Source of the DNA: Paracoccaceae bacterium | GTDB taxonomy: Bacteria; Pseudomonadota; Alphaproteobacteria; Rhodobacterales; Rhodobacteraceae | DNA length: 64,000 nt | Assembly (NCBI GenBank): GCA_014762635.1 | Contig: JABURR010000055.1 | Span: 1 to 64,000, forward strand | Direction: 5' to 3' | Shown here: positions 9,607 through 16,662 of the stretch, one piece after another | Layout of the letters: every line of letters begins with the position of its first letter | How positions within the stretch are numbered: position 1 is the stretch's first letter | Notes under the pieces: generated by a model | The model's database searches: none | The model's input: the letters and a program-made list of their open reading frames with translations, nothing else | What the model was told of the DNA's origin: nothing | Program-made: the position numbers and the translations under genes

Positions 9607-10734
9607 ATGACCGCCTTGTTGCCCGACGTCGATCCCGATGGCCTTCTGGAATTTTCGGTGGTCTTCACGGATCGCTCGCTGAATCACATGAGCGGTGAAT
9701 TCCAGCAGGTGATGCGCGACATCTCGGGTCTTCTGCGCGAAGTGTACAATGGGGACGCGGTGGCGCTGGTGCCGGGTGGCGGGACCTATGCGATGGAGGC
9801 GGTCGCGCGGCAGTTCGCGACGGACAAGAAGGCGCTGGTCGTGCGCAACGGCTGGTTCTCGTATCGCTGGACGCAGATCTTCGAGGCAGGCGACATCCCC
9901 TCCGAAGAGATCGTCATGAAGGCCCGCCGCACCGGCAACGCGGTGGACGCGCCTTTTGCCCCGGCGCCGATCGAGGAGGTCGTCGCCAAGATTCACGCGG
10001 AGAAGCCCGAGGTCGTTTTCGCGCCCCATGTGGAAACCTCTGCCGGCGTGATCCTGCCCGACGATTACATCAAGGCCATGGCCGACGCGGTGCACGAGGT
10101 GGGCGGGCTGTTCGTTCTGGATTGCATCGCCTCGGGCTGCGTCTGGGTCGACATGAAGGCCACCGGCGTGGACGTGCTGATTTCGGCCCCGCAAAAGGGG
10201 TGGTCGGCCTCCCCGTCGGCGGGTCTGGTGATCATGTCCGAGGCGGCGCGCGCCAAGGCCAAGGAAACCCAGTCCAGCAGTTTCGCGATCGACCTTGGCA
10301 AGTGGCTTGCCATCATGGAAGCCTATGAGAACGGCGGCCACGCCTATCACGCGACGATGCCCACCGATGCGCTGCGGGCGTTCCGGGACACGATTCTCGA
10401 GACGAAGGAATACGGCTTTGCGAAACTTGCAGATGCGCAGTGGGAGCAGGGCAACCGCGTGCGTGCGGCGCTGGCACAGCGCGGCGTGAAGTCGGTCGCG
10501 GCGGAGGGCTTTGGCGCTCCGGGTGTGGTAGTGGCCTATACCGGCGATCCCGAGGTGCAGACCGGCAAGAAGTTCCTGGCCGAAGGCCTGCAGGTTGCAG
10601 CCGGTGTGCCGCTGCAATGCGACGAGGGGCCGGACTTCAAGACCTTTCGCATCGGCCTTTTCGGCCTCGACAAGCTCTATGACGTGGACGCGAGTGTCGC
10701 GCGGCTCGAGGCAGCTCTGGACAAGGTGTTCTAG
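9607..10734 (+). CDS. Class V (fold type I) PLP aminotransferase, alanine/serine-glyoxylate type
   Basis: This is a 375-residue cytosolic PLP enzyme related to alanine-glyoxylate and serine-glyoxylate aminotransferases. The glycine-rich phosphate-binding segment VPGGGTYAMEAVARQF, the cofactor-binding LFVLDCIASGCVWVDM region and the Schiff-base lysine in APQKGWSASPSAG are present, and the C-terminal small domain ends FRIGLFGLDKLYDVD. The ATG has GAAGGAG about 8 nt upstream. The substrate is uncertain. The two Lrp-type regulators upstream suggest amino-acid-dependent expression. The 3' end overlaps the convergent membrane-protein gene by 4 bp. Confidence 0.85.
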   Translation: MTALLPDVDPDGLLEFSVVFTDRSLNHMSGEFQQVMRDISGLLREVYNGDAVALVPGGGTYAMEAVARQFATDKKALVVRNGWFSYRWTQIFEAGDIPSEEIVMKARRTGNAVDAPFAPAPIEEVVAKIHAEKPEVVFAPHVETSAGVILPDDYIKAMADAVHEVGGLFVLDCIASGCVWVDMKATGVDVLISAPQKGWSASPSAGLVIMSEAARAKAKETQSSSFAIDLGKWLAIMEAYENGGHAYHATMPTDALRAFRDTILETKEYGFAKLADAQWEQGNRVRAALAQRGVKSVAAEGFGAPGVVVAYTGDPEVQTGKKFLAEGLQVAAGVPLQCDEGPDFKTFRIGLFGLDKLYDVDASVARLEAALDKVF

Positions 10735-11333
10735 GGGGTTGTGCGACGCCCGGAAAGTCGGATCCAGCGGAAGACCATCATCAGGATCAGCATGGTCACC
10801 GCGGTTCCGATCACGTCGCCCAATGCGTAGAAGAACGTGACCTGCGCCGCCTTTTCAGGAAGGACGAATCCCTGAAAGACGATGCTCTGCCCCATCGAAT
10901 TGAAGATCGATGCGATGACCCCGGCCAGGAGCGTACCGCGCCACGTCAGGCGTGAGCCGGAGCCGAAGTAGAGGTTGTTGCCGGACAGCCTCAGGACCTC
11001 GAAGGCCAGATATGCGCAGGTTGCCCCCACGATCCAGGAGGGGGCCATTATCGCTCCGATCTGGTCCCAAACCTCGCTTGGGGTAAAGGCCAGCTCGGCT
11101 GCAATTCCCGAGAGCAGGAGAAGTGGAATGGAACGCGCGCCCAGGTACCACGTCGCCAGAATGCGAACACCATGTGGCAGGTAAACCAGGCTGGCGAAGG
11201 TTGTGATCTCGGGGAAAAAGCGACTTTGAACCGGGGTGATCAGGAAGGCCGTCGCACCATGGGCCAGAAGGTAGGAGGCCAGCACCGCGATGCTGATGGC
11301 CAAAACGCTTGCCGTCTCGGGCGAACGCCCCAT
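10731..11333 (-). CDS. Predicted integral membrane protein of unknown function
   Basis: The 200-residue protein has about five hydrophobic segments (for example ASVLAISIAVLASYLLAHGA, IPLLLLSGIAAEL, VTFFYALGDVIGTAVTMLIL) and a basic C-terminus (RWIRLSGRR). I chose ATG 11333 over the TTG 15 bp upstream because GGGGA precedes it. The layout loosely resembles MASE-type membrane sensor domains, but no catalytic output domain follows and I do not assign a function. It converges on the aminotransferase gene. Confidence 0.6.
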   Translation of the reverse strand: MGRSPETASVLAISIAVLASYLLAHGATAFLITPVQSRFFPEITTFASLVYLPHGVRILATWYLGARSIPLLLLSGIAAELAFTPSEVWDQIGAIMAPSWIVGATCAYLAFEVLRLSGNNLYFGSGSRLTWRGTLLAGVIASIFNSMGQSIVFQGFVLPEKAAQVTFFYALGDVIGTAVTMLILMMVFRWIRLSGRRTTP

Positions 11334-11456
11334 CGCACCAGTCCCCAAACACCCATCAACGATTAGGATTATGGGGCCAAAACCTGGGTTCGCGCAACTT
11401 TTTCGGGCCTAAAGTCCGAAAAAACCATGAACAAAGGTCGCCGACGCCGAAGTTGC

Positions 11457-11852
11457 CTATTCTTCGATCTTTTCGGAGCAGAGGACGTAGCTTTTGGCCT
11501 TACTGCCCTCGGCCCGTCGCAAGAGGCCCTTGTCCACCAGGGCGCGCAGGCTGCGGTGATAGGTGGCTTGGGCGATCGATTGAATGAGCTTGTGGCTTCG
11601 GATCTCGTCCGAGCGGATCACGTCGCCGGGATTTTTCGTGAGGCCGCGCGCGGCCAGGAAGATGTCACGCTCGGCGGCCGACAAGTCGTGCAGCCCCAAG
11701 TCTTGCTCCATTTCCTGCAGCATGGAGCGAAGTTCCAAAATTGCTTGTAGCTTGTCCAAGTCCGGCTCCGGTAAACGACTTTTGAGCGGTGTTACCACCG
11801 CTCCAATGAATGAAACATAGATCAAATTATCATATTGACAAAGTTTGGCCAA
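11457..11852 (-). CDS. Small winged-helix DNA-binding protein, MarR-like
   Basis: Up to 131 residues are encoded. The C-terminal half looks like a winged helix (LSAAERDIFLAARGL, then QATYHRSLRALVDKGLLRRAEG), preceded by a leucine-rich helix (LQAILELRSMLQEMEQDL) that may mediate dimerisation. The start is uncertain: the first in-frame option is TTG 11852 without a visible ribosome-binding site, and later GTG or ATG codons would give a shorter product. Overlapping palindromes at 11840-11872 cover the longest start, which fits autoregulation if translation starts further in. The target genes are unknown. Confidence 0.6.
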   Translation of the reverse strand: MAKLCQYDNLIYVSFIGAVVTPLKSRLPEPDLDKLQAILELRSMLQEMEQDLGLHDLSAAERDIFLAARGLTKNPGDVIRSDEIRSHKLIQSIAQATYHRSLRALVDKGLLRRAEGSKAKSYVLCSEKIEE

Positions 11853-11872
11853 TAGGCGAAACTTTGCCTATT
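11840..11872. promoter_or_regulatory. Two interlocked inverted repeats at the head of the wHTH gene
   Basis: AAAGTTT (11840-11846) pairs with AAACTTT (11859-11865), and AATAGGC (11851-11857) pairs with GCCTATT (11866-11872). The two repeats are interlocked, which would suit an operator, or a mutually exclusive RNA switch. A consensus-like TTGACA lies at 11835-11840 on the plus strand. Confidence 0.5.
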
Positions 11873-11962
11873 CAAGACTTGCAGGGGCGACAGTCGTGAG
11901 TGGTGGCGTCTCTCAAATTTAGATCAGGTTCCCCCGGTGGCCTTTCGGTCGCCGGGGTTTTT
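11870..11962 (+). ncRNA. Candidate small RNA ending in a strong orphan terminator
   Basis: A strong plus-strand terminator lies at 11932-11962: an 11-bp stem with two wobble pairs, a TTTC loop and a TTTTTCG tail. No plus-strand coding gene exists between the aminotransferase stop (10734) and this point, and the nearest downstream gene begins at 12059. A promoter-like TTGACA lies at 11835, although the -10 is not obvious. A transcript of roughly 80-100 nt would therefore explain the terminator. The 5' end is a guess. Confidence 0.4.
11932..11962 (+). terminator. Rho-independent terminator without an upstream plus-strand gene
   Basis: The stem CCCCGGTGGCC pairs with GGTCGCCGGGG around a TTTC tetraloop and is followed by five T residues. 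The polarity is plus, because the other side has no T-run in minus-strand sense. Confidence 0.8.
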
Positions 11963-12058
11963 CGTTGAGGGGTACTGGCACCCAAATCTCCACATTGCCC
12001 TTTGACCCGGCGCCTATCCGTCGCCTAGGCTTTTGGTGATAGGCATGGGCCGCGCGAT

Positions 12059-14011
12059 TTGACCATTCGCATTGAAATATTGGGACCTTTCCGCGTCAGT
12101 TCGAACGGGCAGGACATGACCGTTTCGTCCAAGCGGTCGCGCGCCCTTCTGGCCGCACTTGCCTTGGCCCCCGAGAATCGCGTTGCCCGGCAAACCCTCG
12201 CGGCAATGTTGTGGCCTGACCGGTCGGAAAGCCAGGCCAAAGCCTCGCTCCGGCAGGAGTTGTCGGCCCTTCGCCGGGTGCTGGGAGAAGTCCTGGAATC
12301 GGACGCGTCTTGTGTCTGTCTTTGCCCCGACTCGGGTCTGCAAACGGATATCTGGGATATCAGGGAGGACAGGCCGTCGGGACAGGTCATGGACCTTTTC
12401 CGGGGGGACCCGCTGGAAGACCTCGACCTTGCCTCCGAGCCTTTCGAGGAGTGGTTGGCCGAGCAGCGGCGCGCGCTTCGTGCTCACCTGACGGACATTG
12501 CCGAAAGCGGGCTCGACGTGGCGGCGCGCAAGGGTGACTGGAGCGAGATCGAGCGCCTCGTGGAACCGCTGCTCAGGATGGACCCGCTGAACGAAAAGGC
12601 CATTGGCGGGCTCATGCGCGTGGCCGATGCCAAGGGGCGCAAGCATGATGCGCTGGAACTTTTCGAGACCCACGCCCGGAAATTGCAGGCCGACTATCAG
12701 GCAGAACCGTCGATCGAACTGACCGCGCTTAGGGATGAGATCGCCGCGAACCGGCTGGCACCCGTGATGGATCGGGGGCATCGCCCCGAAGCCGCGATCT
12801 TCGAGCGGCCGCCCGTGCTTTTGTTGGGCTTCGAAAATCTTGGTGGCGGGGAAGAGGACAACGCCTTGGCGCTGGGCCTCGCGCAGGAGGTGCGGACCTC
12901 GCTCTGCTACTGGCGCTGGTTCCCGGTGATTGGCCCCGAGGCGGTGGGCTGGAAGACCGCGCACGAGATCGACCTGCGGCGCGACGCGGCGGCTTTGGGC
13001 GCGGCCTACGCCGTGTCGGGGTCGTTGCGCCGGGCTGGGCAGAGGGTGCGGATCTCGGTGAACCTCTCGTCGGTCACGGATGGCTCGGTGCTCTGGTCGC
13101 AGCATTTCGATGGCACGATCGAGGATGTCTTCGACTTCGAGGAACAGGTCTCGCGCAGCATCGTCGCCCAGATCGAACCGGAAGTCGCACGGGCCGAGGC
13201 CAGCCGGATCGCGCAACGTCGGCCTGCGGACCTGTCGTCCTGGCAGCTCATGCTGCGTGCTGGCGACTCCGAGCGTCGTGGCGGTGAGGGATATGGAACC
13301 CGGGAAACCAATGAAGAGCAGAAGCGTCTCGTGGCACAGGTTCTTGAAAAGGATCCCGATCATTCCCGGGCCTGGTCGTGGCTGGCAAAATGCCACTGGC
13401 GTGAAACCCTCATGGGGTGGGTCGCAGATCGCGATGCCGCGATGAATGCGTCCATTGACGCCTCGCAACGGGCGCTCGACATCAATCCGACCGATTGGGA
13501 AGCCCGTGCCTACCGCGCGTTGACCTTGCTCTTTGGTCGCTGGGATCACGATCCCGCCGAGTTTCACGCAGCCGAGGCCGTGCGCCTGAACCCCTCGTCG
13601 GCCATGGCGCGCCATGGATACGGGTGCGTGCTTGAGAACGCGGGAAATCCGGAGGCCGCGCTGGAACAACTCAATGCGGTTTTTCGTCTTGACCCGAACC
13701 ACCCCAATACCGCTGGGGTTTTAGGAGATATCAGCACCTGCAACGTGATGTTGGCCCGACACGACGAGGCAGTGCAGGCGGCCCGCCGGATGTTGGCACT
13801 GGCCCCGGGATATTCGCGCGGGCTGCAGCGGGCGGCCTCGGCCTTTGCACTTGCCGGGGAAGACGGGCTTGCGCGGGAGGCCGTGGAAAAGCTTTTCGCG
13901 GCGCAGCCGGATTTTTCGGAAGACTACGTGCGCAGCACATACCCATTCCGCGAGGCGGAGCACCTGGAAATGCTGGTCGATGGACTCAGGCGCGCGGGTG
14001 CCTTCCGCTAG
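12059..14011 (+). CDS. BTAD-type regulator with TolB-like and TPR regions
   Basis: This 650-residue protein is probably a cytosolic transcriptional regulator. Residues about 1-95 form an OmpR-like winged helix (IEILGPFRVSSNG, SKRSRALLAALAL), followed by a bacterial transcriptional activator domain to about residue 230. Residues about 260-380 resemble the TolB/FlgO-like region found in adenylate cyclases (VLLLGFENLGGGEEDN, AVSGSLRRAGQRVRISVNL). Tetratricopeptide repeats occupy the C-terminus (DINPTDWEARAYRALTLLFG, ALEQLNAVFRLDPNHPNTAG). The start is TTG 12059 without a clear ribosome-binding site; its last bases overlap the stop of a five-codon frame (ATG 12045). Targets are unknown. Confidence 0.8.
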   Translation: MTIRIEILGPFRVSSNGQDMTVSSKRSRALLAALALAPENRVARQTLAAMLWPDRSESQAKASLRQELSALRRVLGEVLESDASCVCLCPDSGLQTDIWDIREDRPSGQVMDLFRGDPLEDLDLASEPFEEWLAEQRRALRAHLTDIAESGLDVAARKGDWSEIERLVEPLLRMDPLNEKAIGGLMRVADAKGRKHDALELFETHARKLQADYQAEPSIELTALRDEIAANRLAPVMDRGHRPEAAIFERPPVLLLGFENLGGGEEDNALALGLAQEVRTSLCYWRWFPVIGPEAVGWKTAHEIDLRRDAAALGAAYAVSGSLRRAGQRVRISVNLSSVTDGSVLWSQHFDGTIEDVFDFEEQVSRSIVAQIEPEVARAEASRIAQRRPADLSSWQLMLRAGDSERRGGEGYGTRETNEEQKRLVAQVLEKDPDHSRAWSWLAKCHWRETLMGWVADRDAAMNASIDASQRALDINPTDWEARAYRALTLLFGRWDHDPAEFHAAEAVRLNPSSAMARHGYGCVLENAGNPEAALEQLNAVFRLDPNHPNTAGVLGDISTCNVMLARHDEAVQAARRMLALAPGYSRGLQRAASAFALAGEDGLAREAVEKLFAAQPDFSEDYVRSTYPFREAEHLEMLVDGLRRAGAFR

Positions 14012-14014
14012 GCC

Positions 14015-15214
14015 TTAGCGGGGACCCATCCCTGCCGCCATCACGCCGCGACGAAGCGGAGCGATATCGTGTACCGCTTTCAGACCGGTCAGGCGCATGG
14101 CCTGCACCATCGCGTCTGGCGACCGCGTGACCCGGTTGAACAGGTCAATGATGCCCGCCCGGGCGCGGATGTCCCGTTCGCGGGCCTTGGCGAAACGTGC
14201 CAGCACCTCTGGCGCGCCGGGGTCGCCGTCACCCGCCGCGATCGCTTCGGCCAGGGCTGCCACGTCATGCAGAGAAGTGTTCAACCCCTGCGCACCGATG
14301 GGCGGCAGCACATGCGCCGCCTCGGCGATCAGCGCCACCCGCTCGGCCACCAGTCCCTCGGCCCGCTGAGTGATGATCGGCCAGACCTGGATCTCGCTCG
14401 CCACGCTCATCGGGCCGAACATGCCGCAGGAGCGGCGGTTCATCTCGGCCTCAAGCTCGGGCCGGGGCAGGGCGGCAAGGTCAAGGCTGCGGCGGCCTTC
14501 GTTCATCCAGACGATGGCCGAGGCAGGCAGGCCGTGAAGATCCGGCAGCGGCACCACGGTGAAGGGACCGCCGCGATGGTAGATCTCGGTCGAGATATTC
14601 CCGTGCGGCTCGGCATGGGTGGCGGTGAAGGCGAGCGATTTCTGGCCATAGCGCGTGGTCTTGACCGTCAGGCCTGCCGCCTCGCGCAGTGGGGAGTTGC
14701 GCCCGTCCGCCGCGATGGCGAGGCGGGCCGACACGTGGCGCCCGTCGTCCAGCGTGACAATCGCCTCGGTCGTCCGGGTCAGAAGGGACCGAAAGCCGGT
14801 GCCGAAGGCCATCTCCACCTTCGGCTGACGTTCGAGATGTGCCAGAAGCTTCCCGCGCGTGAGCCAGTTCAGAAGGTTCCAGCCAAATGGCTCGTCCCCC
14901 ATGTCCGAGGCGCGAAACTCTCGCAGGTCGCGGATTTCGGGCGGATCGCCCGCGCTGTCGACGATGCGGAGCGCGTCGAGCGGAACCGCCTCGGTAGCCA
15001 GATCATCCCAGAGACCGATCTGTTCGAATAGCGCGCGGGCGGGCTGCAGGAAGGCGGTGGAGCGGCGGTCGGCGCCGCTTTGACCGCCATCGGTGATCGG
15101 CGGGGCCGGGTCTGCCAGCAGGACCGAAAGCCCGGCATCGGCAAATGTCGCCGCCGCGGCCAGCCCCGCAAGGCCGCCGCCCGAGATGAAGATGTCGACG
15201 CTCTGGCGTGTCAT
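14015..15214 (-). CDS. UbiH/UbiF-family FAD-dependent hydroxylase
   Basis: This 399-residue flavoprotein monooxygenase probably hydroxylates the ring during ubiquinone synthesis. The FAD-binding GxGxxG-type loop is ISGGGLAGLAAAATF, the middle motif is AIAADGRNSPLREAAG, and the C-terminal FAD motif is IGAQGLNTSLHDVAALAEAI. Which ring position it acts on (UbiH, UbiF, UbiI or UbiL type) cannot be set from sequence alone. It is followed closely downstream by the convergent BTAD gene and preceded by a HAD nucleotidase gene 14 bp away on the same strand, so the two are likely co-transcribed. Confidence 0.88.
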   Translation of the reverse strand: MTRQSVDIFISGGGLAGLAAAATFADAGLSVLLADPAPPITDGGQSGADRRSTAFLQPARALFEQIGLWDDLATEAVPLDALRIVDSAGDPPEIRDLREFRASDMGDEPFGWNLLNWLTRGKLLAHLERQPKVEMAFGTGFRSLLTRTTEAIVTLDDGRHVSARLAIAADGRNSPLREAAGLTVKTTRYGQKSLAFTATHAEPHGNISTEIYHRGGPFTVVPLPDLHGLPASAIVWMNEGRRSLDLAALPRPELEAEMNRRSCGMFGPMSVASEIQVWPIITQRAEGLVAERVALIAEAAHVLPPIGAQGLNTSLHDVAALAEAIAAGDGDPGAPEVLARFAKARERDIRARAGIIDLFNRVTRSPDAMVQAMRLTGLKAVHDIAPLRRGVMAAGMGPR

Positions 15215-15228
15215 GATCCAGACCTAGG

Positions 15229-15900
15229 TCAGCCCGCGGGCGCAGGGAAGCCATCAGGGACAAGCTGCGACAGAAAGCCCGTCAGATCGTCCGTGTGGTG
15301 GTGGATATGGGGCGCGGGCGTGGGCTGGGGCGCCACGTGGACGGTGCGCATCCCCATCTGGTGCGGCGCGGCTAGGTTGCGCGGGTCATCCTCGAACATC
15401 GCGGCCTTGGCCGGGTCGATCCCGTCTTGGGCAAAGATCGTCTCGAAGGCCTGCGCTTCGGGCTTGGGCCGGAAGCCCGCGTGCTCCACCCCGTAGACGG
15501 CATCGAAGGCCCCGATCAGGCCCCGTGCCTCGAGCACGCGCTCGGCATAGGGGCGCGATCCGTTGGTGTAGACGATCTTGCGCCCGGGCAGCGCGGTGAT
15601 GTGGGCGCAGAGGGCGCGATCCTCGTCCAGATGCGCCAGCGAAATCTCGTGCACATCAGTCAGATAGGGCGCCGGATCGACGTCGTGTTCTGCCATCAGC
15701 CCGGCCAGCGTGGTCCCGTACCGCGCCCAATAGTCGCGGCGCAACTGGTCCGCGGTTCCGCGATCCACCGAGAGGATGCGCATCACCCAATCGGTCATGC
15801 GCACCTCGATCTGGTCGAAAAGCCGTGCCTCCGGGGGATATAGCGTGTTGTCCAGGTCGAAGACCCAGGCCCGGACATGAGAGAAGTGATCGGCTACCAT
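15229..15900 (-). CDS. Pyrimidine 5'-nucleotidase, HAD superfamily
   Basis: This is a soluble HAD phosphatase of 223 residues, similar to SDT1/YjjG-type pyrimidine 5'-nucleotidases that dephosphorylate UMP or CMP. Motif I is AWVFDLDNTLYPP with the nucleophile Asp, motif II is IVYTNGSRPYAERVL, motif III has the Lys in GFRPKPEAQAF, and motif IV is AAMFEDDPRNL. I chose ATG 15900 over an earlier start at 15984 because the HAD fold begins right after it. The His-rich tail HIHHHTDD is unusual but short. Confidence 0.88.
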   Translation of the reverse strand: MVADHFSHVRAWVFDLDNTLYPPEARLFDQIEVRMTDWVMRILSVDRGTADQLRRDYWARYGTTLAGLMAEHDVDPAPYLTDVHEISLAHLDEDRALCAHITALPGRKIVYTNGSRPYAERVLEARGLIGAFDAVYGVEHAGFRPKPEAQAFETIFAQDGIDPAKAAMFEDDPRNLAAPHQMGMRTVHVAPQPTPAPHIHHHTDDLTGFLSQLVPDGFPAPAG

Positions 15901-16013
15901 GGGGCGCAAGCTAGGCCCCCGCGCGGGACAGTTCAACGCAGGAATGCTTGATCCGCGCGACGTCTCGCCGGTAATGTGCGCCATCGAGTAATCAGGGCGG
16001 CAGGACAGCGGTT

Positions 16014-16658
16014 ATGAAGACACCCCAGAAAGACGCGTATCAGCTGATCCTGGAAGCCATCGATACCGGGACCTACCGTCCCGGCGACCGACTGGTGGAA
16101 AGCGAATTGGCCGAGCGGTTCGGCGTGTCGCGCACACCCATCCGCGAGGCACTGCAGCGGCTTGAGACGCAGTCGATGCTGACCCGGGACGGGCGCAGCC
16201 TGATCGTCTCGTCACTGGATCACAACCAGATGGCTGAGCTTTACGTGGTCCGGACCGAGCTTGAGGGGTTGGCGGCGCGGCTTGCAGCGCGCCATGCGAC
16301 CGAGGAAGAGGTGCGCGTCCTGAAGGACATGGTGGAAGAGGATTGGGCGCTGGTGAATGATCCGTCCGCCTTGGCGCGCGCGAACCGGCGGTTCCACAAG
16401 CAGGTGCACCTGGCCTCGCACAACCGCTACCTGGTGCAGCAGCTTGACTTGGTGCACCGGTCGATGGCGCTTCTGGCCACGACCTCTCTGGCCGCCGAGG
16501 GGCGGGGTGAGACGGCGCTCGCCGAGCATCAGCGCATCGTGGATGCCATCGCCGCGCGGGATGGGGACGCGGCTTATGAAGCGCTGAAGGTCCATATCTC
16601 GAAGGCTTTCGAGACGCGGCTGAAGCTCGACGCGGCAAACATGGACGCGGCGGAATAA
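16014..16658 (+). CDS. GntR-family (FCD) transcriptional regulator
   Basis: This is a 214-residue regulator with an N-terminal GntR winged helix (TYRPGDRLVESELAERFGVS, then RTPIREALQRLETQSML) and a C-terminal FCD all-helical ligand-binding domain (LARANRRFHKQVHLASHNRY supplies the Asn/His metal-site residues). FCD regulators sense small carboxylates. It is divergent from the nucleotidase gene and ends 4 bp before the convergent glycosyltransferase gene, so its own targets are not obvious from context. Confidence 0.9.
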   Translation: MKTPQKDAYQLILEAIDTGTYRPGDRLVESELAERFGVSRTPIREALQRLETQSMLTRDGRSLIVSSLDHNQMAELYVVRTELEGLAARLAARHATEEEVRVLKDMVEEDWALVNDPSALARANRRFHKQVHLASHNRYLVQQLDLVHRSMALLATTSLAAEGRGETALAEHQRIVDAIAARDGDAAYEALKVHISKAFETRLKLDAANMDAAE

Positions 16659-16662
16659 CGCC

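Noticed and set aside
12014-13702. 562-codon minus-strand frame over the BTAD regulator gene
   Set aside because: No motif content; the plus-strand product has coherent domains along its whole length.
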